Counted from the first letter of the stretch, positions 18,327-27,642 are shown. The stretch is DNA of 64,000 nucleotides from Palsa-601 sp963801185 (GCA_963801185.1 CAWDDW010000001.1:310001-374000); one strand, 5' to 3'. Notes: a model not told the origin generated them from the letters alone. A program made the numbers and translations.

Positions 18327-20611
18327 GTGATCGGGATCGCTCGTCGAGTTCGTTGGGTAGGCGTCGTGGTTGTAGGCGTCGTGGTGGCCTCTCTCGCGTT
18401 CCCGCTCAGGACCGCTTTCGCAGAGAGCCACCAGCATGCGCCGGTCGCGGCTGAGTCGTGGAGTACCCAGAAGACGTACCCGGCTTATCTCGCCAGTGTG
18501 TTCGGCGTGTCGTGTCCGAGGAGCGCGGATTGCTGGGCTGTGGGAGCCCCGGCAGGGGCTGGCGTCGTGGCCACTACTAACGGAGGGCGCACCTGGAAGA
18601 GAGAGGCACTCCCGCGCGGGCTCCGCGGCCTCCGGAGCGTGTCGTGCCGCACCAGCGCCGACTGCTGGGCGGCGGGAGTCACCTCATCGGGCGCCGGAGC
18701 AGTCGTTGCAACCACGAACGGCGGCAGCACGTGGCACTCCGAGGCACTCCCGCGGGGGATCACGCCCCTTGACGGCGTGTCATGCCCGACCACCGCCGAC
18801 TGCTGGGCAGTGGGCGGCGCATCAACTGCCGCCAGCTCAGGTGTCGTTGTCGCGACGACCAACGGTGGCAGCACATGGAAGTCGCAGTGCTTCCGAGCGG
18901 GACCGCCCAACTCCGCGGCGTCTCGTGCTCAACCAGCGCCGACTGCTGGGCGGTGGGCTACACATCAGTTGCCGGTGAGGTCGTGGCCACCACGAACGGC
19001 GGTGCCACCTGGAGGTCCCAGGCCCTTCCGAACGGGATCGGCGGCCTCGACGGTCTGTGGTGCAGGACCAGCGCCGACTGCTGGGCAGTGGGCTACACCG
19101 AATCGGGCGCCGGAGCAGTCGTGGCTACCACGAACGGACACGGCAGCTGGAGGTCCCAGGCGCTTCCGAGCAGCACGAGGTCCCTCTACGGCGTGTCCTG
19201 CCCCAGCATCACGGACTGCTGGGCGGTGGGAAGCGCCTCATCGGGCGGCGAAGTCGTGGCGACTGTCAACAGCGGCCACACGTGGAAGGCCCAGGCCATA
19301 CCGGGCGGCCTCGGCCAGCTCTACGGGGTGTCGTGCCCCAGCCTCACGGGCTGCTGGGCGGTCGCGAACACTGCGTCGAATGGCCCAGCCGTCTTGGCCA
19401 CCATCAACGGCGGCCGTACCTGGAAGTCCCAGGCCATACCGGGCGGGACCAGCTACCTGAGCGGCGGGTCGTGTCGAAACAGGTCCCACTGCTGGGCGGT
19501 GGGAGGGACGGCTTCGGGCGCAGGAGCCGTCGTGGCCACGACTAACGGCGGCATCAGCTGGAGGTCCCAGGCCGTTCCGGGTGGCGTCGGCGGGCTCGAC
19601 GGCGCGTCGTGCCCGACGGGCGCCGACTGCTGGGCGGTGGGATTCACCCCAGCGGGCGCCGGCGTCGTCGTGGCCACGACGAACCGTGGCAGCACGTGGA
19701 CGTCCCAGGCCCTTCCGGGTGGCGTCGGCGGCCTCGATGGCGTGTCCTGCCCGAAAGCTGCCGACTGCTGGGCCGTGGGAGTCAACTCATCCGACACCGC
19801 CGGCGTTGTCGTGGCCACCACCAATGGCGGTAGAACCTGGCGGTCCCAGCGAACTCCGGGCGGGATTCGCAACCTGCGGAGCGTGTCGTGTCGAAACAGG
19901 TCCCACTGCTGGGCGGTGGGAGATGGCTCCTCGGGTGCCATAGCCGTGGCCACCACCGATGGCGGCAGCAAGTGGCAGTTCCAGGGCCTCCCGGGCGGGA
20001 TCGGTTACCTCGACCACGTCTCGTGCCCGAACACCGCCGACTGCTGGGCGGTGGGAGGAGCCTTATCGTGTGTCGCCGGCATTGTCGTGGCCACCACGAA
20101 CGGCGGCCGCACCTGGAAGTCGGAGGTCCTCGCCAGCGAGATCGCCGGGCTCTACGCCGTATCGTGCCCGACGAGCGCCGACTGCTGGGCGGTGGGACGG
20201 ACGTCGTCGGGCGGCCCAGCCGTAGTGGCCACCATCAACAGCGGCGTCACCTGGAAAGCTCAAGCCCTCCCAAGCGGGCTCAGCGCCCTCTACGGCGTGT
20301 CGTGCCCGACCAGCACCGACTGTTGGGGGTTCGGCCTAACGAGCAGCAGTGGCGTGGTGATCATCTCGACTGCGCCCACGATCGAGAGCTTCTCGCCCAC
20401 CTCCGGCACGCCCGGAGCGGCGGTCACTCTGAACGGCATCAACCTCTCGGAGGCGAGCGCTGTGAGCTTCAACGGCACTGCGGCGAAGATCACGAGCGAC
20501 AGCGCTGCCAAGCTTGTGACCGCGGTGCCGACCGGAGCCACATCGGGGAAGATCACGGTCACCACGCCCCTCGGCCAGGCCACCAGCCCAGCGGTCTTCT
20601 CGGTGACATAG
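18327..20611 (+). CDS. Secreted 14-repeat Cys-rich protein with C-terminal IPT/TIG domain, one frameshift
   Basis: The GTG at 18327 has GGGAGGG upstream and begins a signal peptide (RRVRW then about 18 hydrophobic residues, cut near AFA-ES). Then come 14 tandem units of about 44 residues, consensus GVSCPTSADCWAVG, GAVVATTNGG, TWKSQALPGG and L-x-G, each with two Cys. The last unit is incomplete. An IPT/TIG immunoglobulin-like domain (APTIESFSPTSGTPGAAVTLNG) closes it at about 20370-20611. The units resemble Asp-box/BNR or Ycf48-like propeller blades; two seven-bladed propellers would fit 14 units (inference). A missing base near 18884 breaks the frame in unit 3. It is flanked by IS debris. Confidence 0.75.
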
Positions 20612-20739
20612 GCCCACCACACACCCAACCACGTCATCGCTCCGGTCGGTTCGGCTCAGACGAACGTCGCCATCATTCAGGTGAACCCGTCGACTTACCC
20701 GACAACCTGCCGAGTGGATCGCGACGCGGCCTGGCCGAA

Positions 20740-20877
20740 CTGCAGGCCGTCTCGTCGCCTTCGAGCGCCGTTACGAGGAGACGGCTGGCCCCTTCGAGTG
20801 GCGCTTCACCCGTGAGGACCTGGCGCTGCTGTTGAACAAGCTCGCCGACAAGCCCGACTACCAGACGGCGGCGTGAG
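20740..20877 (+). mobile_element. IS630-family transposase remnant (C-terminal end)
   Basis: The frame ending at TGA 20875-20877 reads RLVAFERRYEETAGPFEW and then FTREDLALLLNKLAD, the usual C-terminal tail of IS630 transposases. A base is missing just upstream (near 20751), where AELQA continues in another frame. The N-terminal part is absent. It is the complement of the remnant at 17691-18160 and lies beside the right VOC copy in the same relative order. Confidence 0.65.
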
Positions 20878-20911
20878 CCGATCCGAGCTGAGCTGAGCAA
20901 GAATCTGGACC

Positions 20912-21149
20912 ACGAGGGTCGTCTTCGTGCTGGAAGACCCGGACGACCTGGCCGCGTTCTGGAGCGCAACGATCGGCTGCCGCGTCTCCAATTCGGCTGG
21001 CCCTACCTAGTCCTTTCCCTGATGACGGTGATGACCCGAGCTGGTACTGCAGCGCGTCGGAGAACCGAAGACCACGAAGAACCGCATGCACCTCGACATC
21101 CGGACCGATCAGCTCGACTCGGCCGTCCAACCCCTCGAGGTGCTCGGCG
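20912..21149 (+). pseudogene. VOC family pseudogene, right inverted copy
   Basis: Starts as RVVFVLEDPDDLAAFWSA, a normal VOC N terminus, then carries the same frame break as the left copy plus one more missing base (GATGAC against GATGGAC). It is cut at about 21149, where the 3' end of the leftward hydrolase gene begins. It keeps the N terminus lost from the left copy but lacks the C terminus. Confidence 0.6.
20951..21149 (+). repeat. Right arm of the ~200-bp inverted duplication
   Basis: About 199 bp, near-identical in inverted orientation to 17484-17684. The hydrolase gene at 21109-22068 now ends inside this arm. Confidence 0.8.
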
Positions 21150-22068
21150 GCGTAGAGCCCGTCCCGGCCCCCTCTCGCCGGCTCTCGCCCTCGGCGACAG
21201 TCAGAGCGATCTCGTCCGCGATCCGTGGCCAGAGCGCCTTCGGAAGATCATGTCCCATGCCTGCCAGCCCGACGAAACGCGACCCGGGGATCGCCCTCGC
21301 TATCGCCCGCCCCCCGCTCGGATTGACGAGGGGATCAGCCAGGCCGTGGATCACCACAGTCGGCACAGCTATGGACCGCAGGGCCGCCGTACGGTCGCCC
21401 TGGGACATGATCGCCGCCATCTGGCGCAGGTAGCCCGACGGGTCGTAGGCCCGGTCGTAGCCCCGGCCTGCCAGGTCCCGCAGGTGGGCCTCGTCGAACG
21501 GGTAGCCGGGTGAGCCGATGACCCGCGCGACGTCGAGGACGAGGGAGATGGCACTTTCGCGGTCGGCGTCCATCCGCCGCCGACGGCCGATCTTGGCGAT
21601 CACACGGGCGCGCGGACGACCGACTCGACGCGCACCTGTCGAGGTCATGATGAGCCCGAGGCTCCGCAGGCGGCCCGGGTTGCCGACCGCCAGGATCTGG
21701 GCGATGAAACCGCCCATCGACGCCCCGACCACGTGTGCGCTCCCGATGCCGAGCGCGTCGAGCAGACCAACAGCGTCTGATGCCATGTCGTCGAGGCGAT
21801 AGACGGGCTGCGCCCGGCGCAACAGGGAGCGAATGGGATCTGGCGCTCCAAGGTGGTTGAAGTGGGTCGAGTGCCCCACGTCACGATTGTCGAACCGGAT
21901 CACGAAATTCCCGCGAGCAGCAAGATCACGGCAGAAATCGTCTGGCCAGGCGATCATCTGCGTACCGAGGCCCATGATCAACAAGATCGGTGGGCCCTCC
22001 GGCGCACCAAGGGTCTCGTAACACAACTCGGTGCCCGTCGTGGCCGCCCGGATCAGGTGCTCGCTCAT
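21109..22068 (-). CDS. Alpha/beta hydrolase
   Basis: A 319-residue alpha/beta hydrolase with the nucleophile elbow GASMGGF, an acid in HGLADPLVNP and His in GMGHDLP. FDNRDVGHST and LLDALGIGSAHVVG are typical of lipolytic/esterase members. The substrate is unknown. ATG 22068 begins conserved sequence; upstream codons in the open frame look random. The last 13 or so residues are read from the invading VOC copy (below about 21149), so the original C terminus has been replaced. Divergent from rpiA with 53 bp between starts. Confidence 0.82.
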   Translation of the reverse strand: MSEHLIRAATTGTELCYETLGAPEGPPILLIMGLGTQMIAWPDDFCRDLAARGNFVIRFDNRDVGHSTHFNHLGAPDPIRSLLRRAQPVYRLDDMASDAVGLLDALGIGSAHVVGASMGGFIAQILAVGNPGRLRSLGLIMTSTGARRVGRPRARVIAKIGRRRRMDADRESAISLVLDVARVIGSPGYPFDEAHLRDLAGRGYDRAYDPSGYLRQMAAIMSQGDRTAALRSIAVPTVVIHGLADPLVNPSGGRAIARAIPGSRFVGLAGMGHDLPKALWPRIADEIALTVAEGESRREGAGTGSTPPSTSRGWTAESS

Positions 22069-22121
22069 CACTTCCAGCCTACGGCTCGTACGAAGGGCCT
22101 GCATGCGGCACGATAGGGGCC

Positions 22122-22760
22122 GTGACCAACGACGAGGAGAAACGCGCAGCCGCCGAAGAAGCTGCCCTCCTTCCCGCTCCCGGTATGCGCGTCGGACTCG
22201 GGACGGGGTCAACTGTGTCATTTCTACTGCCAGCTCTCGCTCGGCGCTCCCTAGACTGCCTCTTCGTGGCTACGTCCCCCGCCACTGAACTGGCTGCACG
22301 CGAGCTCGGTCTCGACGTGCGTCCCTTCGACGAGCTCGACGAGCTCGACCTTGCGATCGACGGAGCCGATCAGGTGGCACCCGACGGTTGGCTCGTGAAA
22401 GGCGGCGGGGGAGCCCACACGCGAGAGAAGGTGGTGGCGTCGGCGGCCGAGCGTTTCGTCGTGATCGTCTCGCACGACAAGCTCGTGGACCGCATCGAGG
22501 CGCCTGTGCCACTGGAGCTTCTCGCCTTCGGACTGCCGGCGACGATCCGCGCGCTCGGGGACGTCCGACTGCGTCCTTGCCCCCCGAGCCCCGACGGCGG
22601 CGTAATCGCCGACTGGTGGGGAGACATAGAGTCCCCGGCCGAGCTTGGAGCGCTGCTCTCGAGCCAACCGGGTGTGGTCGAGCACGGTCTTTTCCCTGCG
22701 GAGCTGGTGACCGACGTCATCGTCGGCCGTCCAGGAGGGGGCACGAGCAGGATTCTCTAG
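22122..22760 (+). CDS. rpiA: Ribose-5-phosphate isomerase A
   Basis: A 212-residue RpiA, interconverting ribose 5-phosphate and ribulose 5-phosphate in the non-oxidative pentose phosphate pathway. Substrate loop GLGTGSTVSFLL is at about 27-38, the catalytic Asp block is DLAIDGADQVAP, and the Lys loop is KGGGGAHTREK. It is slightly shorter than the usual 220-230 residues. GTG 22122 is chosen because the first helix (EKRAAAEEAA) starts just after it. It lies 30 bp upstream of the MFS gene. Confidence 0.88.
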   Translation: MTNDEEKRAAAEEAALLPAPGMRVGLGTGSTVSFLLPALARRSLDCLFVATSPATELAARELGLDVRPFDELDELDLAIDGADQVAPDGWLVKGGGGAHTREKVVASAAERFVVIVSHDKLVDRIEAPVPLELLAFGLPATIRALGDVRLRPCPPSPDGGVIADWWGDIESPAELGALLSSQPGVVEHGLFPAELVTDVIVGRPGGGTSRIL

Positions 22761-22790
22761 TAGACACGGCCCTGAAAGGAGCCCACCGAC

Positions 22791-24449
22791 ATGTCCATGT
22801 TGTGGCAGAGGCAGCTCGACACCTATCCGAGTACGGGCAAGCGCATGTGGTACCTGGCGATCGTGGTGCTCGCCACCATCCTCCTCTACTACGAGTTCTA
22901 CACGCAGGGCGCCGTGGCTCCCGAGATCCTCCGGCAGTACGGCATGTCGTTCCACTTCTACGTCTACATCACCGTGATCGCGAACGCGCTCGGGGCCTTC
23001 GCTTCGGTGATCGCCGGTCTTGCGGACCGGTGGGGCCGGGCGAACCTGGTCGCCTACGGGCTCCTCATCACCGGCCTGTTGGTCCTCTTCGGGATCCCGA
23101 ACGCCCCGAACGAGTGGTCTTACGGGATCATCCTCAGCGCGATCGGGTTCGTCGAAGGCATCATCCTCGTCGCGACCCCTGCTCTCGTCCGCGACTTCTC
23201 ACCCCAGCTCGGTCGCGCTTCCGCGATGGGCTTTTGGACCCTCGGGCCGGTGATCGCGAGCCTGATCGTCTCGGAGGTAGCGAGCCACACCCTGCCGCAC
23301 CTTCACGCCTGGCAGGATCAATTCACCATCTGCGGGTTGGCTGGCATCGGCGTGTTCCTGCTGGCGCTGTTTGGCCTCCGTGAGCTCGCACCGAGCCTTC
23401 GTGACCAACTGATGGTGTCGGTACGCGACCGCGCCCTCGTCGAAGCGAAGGCTGCCGGGCTCGACGTCGAGTCGATGCTCGAGAAGCCGTGGCGACAGAT
23501 GCTCCGGCCCGACGTCATCCTCGGCGCCCTCGCGATCAGCACGTTCCTCATCATCTATTACACCGCTGTCGGGTTCAACGTCGTGTACTTCCAGACGGTC
23601 TTCAACTTCACCACCGCGAAGGCGAACAGTGTCGGGAACTGGTGGTGGGCGTTCAACGCTCTCGCCCTCGTGATCGTAGGAGTCCTCTCGGACAAGGTCC
23701 GCGTGCGCAAGCCGTTCATGGTCTTCGGGTGCGTGGGCGCGATCGTGATGTCGATCATCTACCTCGGTTACGCGACTCACCCTCACACCACCAGCTACTC
23801 CACCCTCGTGCTGACGGTTACCGTCCTTGCTGCTTTCATGGCTTTCGCCTACGCGCCGTGGATGGCCGCGTTCACCGAGACAGTCGAGCGCCGCAATCCG
23901 GCCCTCATCGCCACCGGCCTCGCAGTGTGGGGATGGATCATCCGGGCGGTCGTCGCCATCTCGATCCTGATCCTCCCAATAGTGATCACTTCTGTGACGC
24001 CACTCGTCGAGCACGGCGCGCTCGGGCAGAAGGCCGAGGCGATCGAGAAGGCCGATCCGTTGATCAAGACGGTGATCGCCCATCCGGCTTTGTTCACCCA
24101 GCTGGCCAAGTACCCCACGACCGGAATCCCGCCGGCCCTGCTCGACAAGGCGATCAAGGAGATCGGCCTCCCAAAGCTCCTGGCGATATCGAAGGATACG
24201 AAGATCAAGAGCGAGGCGGCGTTCTTCACGAAGAATGCAGCCACTTTGACGAGCGTCCAAAAGGCTGCCGCTGCGACTCCTCACCAGTGGCAAAGGTGGT
24301 TCTGGGTCTGCATAGGCGGCGAGGCGCTCTTCCTTCCCCTCATGCTGTTCCTGAAGGGCCGGTGGCGGCCGAAGTCTGCACGCCGGGATGACGAAGAACA
24401 CGAGAAGAGGGTCGCCGAGGAGCTCGCCGCCCTGAATGCCGGGTCCTGA
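22791..24449 (+). CDS. MFS transporter with a large hydrophilic insertion before the last helix
   Basis: A 552-residue major facilitator with about 12 hydrophobic segments and the family loop LADRWGRANL after helix 2. It is about 100 residues longer than usual. Most of the excess is a Lys/Ala/Thr-rich polar stretch between roughly residues 403 and 500, after the ITSVTP helix end and before WFWVCIGGEALFLPLMLF. The N terminus (MSMLWQRQLDTYPSTGKRMWYLA) is typical of organic-acid/metabolite MFS proteins of actinobacteria. ATG 22791 follows GAAAGGAG. Substrate unknown. Confidence 0.82.
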   Translation: MSMLWQRQLDTYPSTGKRMWYLAIVVLATILLYYEFYTQGAVAPEILRQYGMSFHFYVYITVIANALGAFASVIAGLADRWGRANLVAYGLLITGLLVLFGIPNAPNEWSYGIILSAIGFVEGIILVATPALVRDFSPQLGRASAMGFWTLGPVIASLIVSEVASHTLPHLHAWQDQFTICGLAGIGVFLLALFGLRELAPSLRDQLMVSVRDRALVEAKAAGLDVESMLEKPWRQMLRPDVILGALAISTFLIIYYTAVGFNVVYFQTVFNFTTAKANSVGNWWWAFNALALVIVGVLSDKVRVRKPFMVFGCVGAIVMSIIYLGYATHPHTTSYSTLVLTVTVLAAFMAFAYAPWMAAFTETVERRNPALIATGLAVWGWIIRAVVAISILILPIVITSVTPLVEHGALGQKAEAIEKADPLIKTVIAHPALFTQLAKYPTTGIPPALLDKAIKEIGLPKLLAISKDTKIKSEAAFFTKNAATLTSVQKAAAATPHQWQRWFWVCIGGEALFLPLMLFLKGRWRPKSARRDDEEHEKRVAEELAALNAGS

Positions 24450-24469
24450 GCGCTCGCCCGATCGTGGGC

Positions 24470-25234
24470 TCAGGTGTCGATCGTCTGGCGGAGGAGGACC
24501 CTTGTAGTCGGTGACGGAGTGCCCCCGGCCGGTTCGGCCGTAACCATCAGCGCGGCCGAACCGGGACCGATCCGGAATGCGGAGTAGCCGGAGGGATCGC
24601 GGCCGATGAGGCCGATGGACACAGGCTTGCCGTTCACGAGAGCCCAGAGCTGGTAGGTCTGGGCGGCCTTCAGCTGGGGTAGGGAAGAGTGGACCCAATA
24701 AGCCTCGCCCGACGGAGTGATGACGACTTCGGCGGTCATCTTGCCGGTCGCCGACGAGAGCACCGCCTCTTGATGGGGCTCGACGAGCGCCGTCGCGACA
24801 GCCGAGGCCAGCCCTTTCGATCCGATGGCGTCCTGCATCTGCGCCACCTGCCCATTCAGGTGTGAGATCTGCACCGCCATCACGATCACGACGACGGCAG
24901 CCACCGCAGCCACGCCCGCGAGGAGGCCGTTCGCGAGGGTGATGCGCCTAGGCACCCGTCGTCCAGCGCCGATCGGCGCGATCTGCGCGATCGCCAGTGG
25001 CGCTCCGTACTCCGGGTCCGGCTCGGCGAGGGCACCCGAAATCCGCTGCCACAGCTCGGCCGGTGCCTCCTCCGGCGAGCTCGAGAACATGCTGGCAAGC
25101 TCTCGATGCCGAGCCACCTCCGCCCGGCAGCGTGAGCACTCGGCGACGTGCGCCTCGACCGCCAGCGCCTCGGCCGGGTCGACCGCGTCGAGCGCGTACG
25201 CCGCGAGAAGCTCTTCGACGTCGGAGTGTGTCAT
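24470..25234 (-). CDS. RskA-type transmembrane anti-sigma factor
   Basis: A 254-residue regulator. An N-terminal zinc-binding anti-sigma domain has His29, Cys33 and Cys36 (HVAECSRC), one transmembrane helix spans about 100-122, and a RskA-like extracytoplasmic domain follows (ALVEPHQEAVLSSA, YWVHSSLPQL, TYQLWALVNG). It would hold the adjacent sigma factor at the membrane until regulated proteolysis. Its start overlaps the sigma stop (ATGA), as expected for a stoichiometric pair. Confidence 0.88.
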   Translation of the reverse strand: MTHSDVEELLAAYALDAVDPAEALAVEAHVAECSRCRAEVARHRELASMFSSSPEEAPAELWQRISGALAEPDPEYGAPLAIAQIAPIGAGRRVPRRITLANGLLAGVAAVAAVVVIVMAVQISHLNGQVAQMQDAIGSKGLASAVATALVEPHQEAVLSSATGKMTAEVVITPSGEAYWVHSSLPQLKAAQTYQLWALVNGKPVSIGLIGRDPSGYSAFRIGPGSAALMVTAEPAGGTPSPTTRVLLRQTIDT

Positions 25235-25806
25235 CGGATGCCTTCCCGGTCGCGAAGATCGATCAGCTCGCTCTCGAGCCGGTGGAGCGCCTTACGAATC
25301 CGGCTCTTCACCGTCCCCTCCGGTTCGCTCAGGGCGGTGGCGACCTCCCGATAGGTCAACCCTCCGAAGTAAGCGAGCTCGACAGCTCTCCTCTCGGTCT
25401 CGGGCAGCTCAGCAACGGCGGCCCGCACGTGCTCGGCTAGAACCGTCTCGACGACCTCGTGCTCGATGGTCGCCGCGATCGGAGCCCGCAACCCGTCGTT
25501 GCCCTCCCGCCGACGGCGCGCCTCCTCGGCCCGGAGCAGGTCCACGGCTCGGCCGTGTGTCTCGGCCGCGAGAAACGCTCGCAAGCTCCCCCGATCGGGA
25601 TCGAACCTCTCCGGTCGGTTCCAGAGGCGCACGAAGACCTCTTGAACGACGTCCTCGGCGAGACGTGCGTCACACAGAAGGCGGCGGGCGAGACCGAGCA
25701 GACCAGAGGCGTACCTTCGGTAGATCTCGGCAAGGGCTTCCTCTTCCCAGCGCGCTACGGACATCGCGAGGCTGCCGTCGCTCGCGGTTGTCAGATCGAC
25801 CTTCAT
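25231..25806 (-). CDS. ECF sigma-70 family RNA polymerase sigma factor (SigK-like)
   Basis: A 191-residue ECF sigma factor. Region 2 includes ALAEIYRRYASGLLGLARRLLCD and AEDVVQEVFVRLW; region 4 includes LPETERRAVELAYFGGLTYREVATAL and GTVKSRIRKALHRL. Pairing with a RskA-type anti-sigma suggests the SigK/SigL group. ATG 25806 is preferred because region 2 follows at the usual distance; an in-frame ATG at 25848 is possible and neither has a clear ribosome-binding site. Divergent from the oxygenase gene at 25920. Confidence 0.88.
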   Translation of the reverse strand: MKVDLTTASDGSLAMSVARWEEEALAEIYRRYASGLLGLARRLLCDARLAEDVVQEVFVRLWNRPERFDPDRGSLRAFLAAETHGRAVDLLRAEEARRRREGNDGLRAPIAATIEHEVVETVLAEHVRAAVAELPETERRAVELAYFGGLTYREVATALSEPEGTVKSRIRKALHRLESELIDLRDREGIR

Positions 25807-25919
25807 GTCGGTCGTTATCCGGCGCCGCAGCTCTCTCGGATGACGCATCTTCCGGTTAACGATACCGACGTTTGCGCAGGCTCCACGTGTGACCGCCCGA
25901 CGCGCGAGGATCTGTGCCG

Positions 25920-26741
25920 ATGACTACCGAGCTCTCCCGATCCGATGTGCTCTGCGCCTCGCTCGTGGACCTCGATCGCTACCCGCTCCTCGATCAAGCA
26001 GGAGCCAGCATGGCCGCCCTCTTGGTCGAAGCCCAGTACGAGCTCGCAAAGACTGGTTGGTGCGAGTTGCCCACCTTCATCCGCCGTGACCGTCTCGCCG
26101 TCCTGCTCGAGGATGCAGAGTCGCTCGCCCCGCACGCGTGGCACTCGGGCGGCACCGGGACCGCCTACCTCGCCAGGCCCGACAGCGATCTCCCCGAGGG
26201 CGACCCCCGAGGATGGACCGGTCCCTACGGGACCGGTGCCGTCGCCTACGACCAGTTCCCCGCCAGCTCACCGATACGACTGCTGTACGAATGGGAGCCG
26301 CTCCGGGCCTTCATCGAGGCGGTACTCGGGAAGGGCACCCTCTACCCCTACGCCGACACCTGTGGCGCGCTCAACCTCGCCGTCATGAGCGACGGCGACC
26401 AGCTGCAGTGGCATTTCGACCAGACCGACTTCGTGGTCTCGATCGCGCTCTGTGATGCAGCTGTAGGTGGTGACTTCGAGGTGGTGCCGCTGATCCGCAG
26501 CGACGAGGACGAGCACTACGATGAGGTGGCGAAGGTGCTGGCGGGTGGGAGCGACCGTGTCGTGAGACTCGGCATGGTTCCTGGAACGATGCTCATCTTC
26601 GAGGGCCGGCGCTCGATTCACCGAGTGAGCCCGGTATCGGGCGGTGTGGATCGCCTCGTGGCACTGCTCGCCTACGACACCAAGCCGGGGACCGTCAGCT
26701 CTCCTCTGCTTCGCAAAGTGCGTTACGGGCGGGACGATTGA
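25920..26741 (+). CDS. Fe(II)/2-oxoglutarate oxygenase, ArpA / HalD-BesD-like
   Basis: A 273-residue cupin-fold oxygenase. QWHFDQTDF provides His165 and Asp167 and RRSIHRVSP provides the distal His234, an intact HxD...H facial triad; the later DRLVAL Arg could bind 2-oxoglutarate. The motif context resembles ArpA and the HalD/BesD amino-acid halogenase family. Halogenases replace the Asp with Gly or Ala, so the Asp here argues for hydroxylation or desaturation. ATG 25920 has GAGGAT upstream. Likely acts on a small amino-acid-like substrate (inference). Confidence 0.72.
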   Translation: MTTELSRSDVLCASLVDLDRYPLLDQAGASMAALLVEAQYELAKTGWCELPTFIRRDRLAVLLEDAESLAPHAWHSGGTGTAYLARPDSDLPEGDPRGWTGPYGTGAVAYDQFPASSPIRLLYEWEPLRAFIEAVLGKGTLYPYADTCGALNLAVMSDGDQLQWHFDQTDFVVSIALCDAAVGGDFEVVPLIRSDEDEHYDEVAKVLAGGSDRVVRLGMVPGTMLIFEGRRSIHRVSPVSGGVDRLVALLAYDTKPGTVSSPLLRKVRYGRDD

Positions 26742-26859
26742 GCCCTGCGGCTTCGACCGCCCTATTGAGCAATCCGTTCTTCCTGACGCGCGAGCATTGC
26801 CAGCAGAGGCGCCCTTCGCCGTCTGACCAGGACGCTAGGCCCGACTTCACGGGCGGTGA

Positions 26860-27627
26860 ATGGTCCAGGCAGTAGTGTACGGAGTTATCGAGGACACAAC
26901 CGAAGTCTCAGAACAAGAAGGGGTCAGCCGCGATCAGATCGAGACCGTCATCGAGGCGGGCGAGATCCCCATCGTCTGGCAGCCCATCGTCTCCCTCGAG
27001 AGCCGTGAGGTTCTCGGCTACGAGGCCCTCGCAAGATTTACCCAATTCTCGAACCGCGACCAGCTCTCGCCGGTGGCATGGTTCAGCGCCGCCAGCGCTT
27101 TCGGCCTCCGGGAGAGTCTCGAGATGGTGGCAGTCCGCTCGGCCCTTACCCAACTTGAGCATGTTCCCGAGGGAACGTTCGTCAGCTTGAACATCTCACC
27201 GTCGACGGTCGCCACCCTCGAGCTCGAAGAAGACCTCCACAACGTCGCGAGTGACCGCCTCGTGCTCGAGATCTCCGAGGATGCCGTCACCGATGCGGGT
27301 GACGGCATCAACGAGGCGCTCACCAGATTGCGGGAAAAGGGTGTGCGGGTCGCCCTCGACGACACCGGATCGGGCCTTGTGAGCTTGCGCCAGTTGCTCG
27401 GCGTGCAGGCCGACATCATAAAGATCGACACCGACGTCACCCGCGGCGTCGACACCGACGTCATGAAACAGGCGATCGCCTACGCGCTCAAGTCTCTCGC
27501 CGAGAGATCGGGGGCGATGAGCCTCGCAGAAGGCGTCGAGACGGAGGCGGAAGCCGAGATGCTCGCGAGCCTCGGGATCGAGGCAGCACAGGGTTACCTG
27601 TTCGGAAGGCCCGCCGAGCTGAACTGA
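26860..27627 (+). CDS. EAL-domain c-di-GMP phosphodiesterase
   Basis: A 255-residue stand-alone EAL domain that would hydrolyse cyclic di-GMP to pGpG. Key blocks are present: EALARF, NISP, LEISED, LDDTGSG (a variant of DDFG), IKIDTD, EGVET and QGYLFGRP, so it is likely active. No sensory domain or membrane segment precedes it; about 30 N-terminal residues look disordered and acidic. It ends 15 bp before a hairpin terminator shared with the convergent GNAT gene. Confidence 0.85.
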   Translation: MVQAVVYGVIEDTTEVSEQEGVSRDQIETVIEAGEIPIVWQPIVSLESREVLGYEALARFTQFSNRDQLSPVAWFSAASAFGLRESLEMVAVRSALTQLEHVPEGTFVSLNISPSTVATLELEEDLHNVASDRLVLEISEDAVTDAGDGINEALTRLREKGVRVALDDTGSGLVSLRQLLGVQADIIKIDTDVTRGVDTDVMKQAIAYALKSLAERSGAMSLAEGVETEAEAEMLASLGIEAAQGYLFGRPAELN

Positions 27628-27642
27628 GTCGCTCGTCATCGT

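Noticed and set aside
18327..20611. Reading the 18.3-20.6 kb repeats as a CRISPR-like or satellite array
   Set aside because: The periodicity (~130 bp) keeps a single protein frame with conserved Cys, Trp and Gly, so it is a coding repeat.
17371..21149. Active insertion sequence or prophage island
   Set aside because: Only the two ends of an IS630 transposase remain, on opposite strands and frame-broken; no integrase or phage genes are present.
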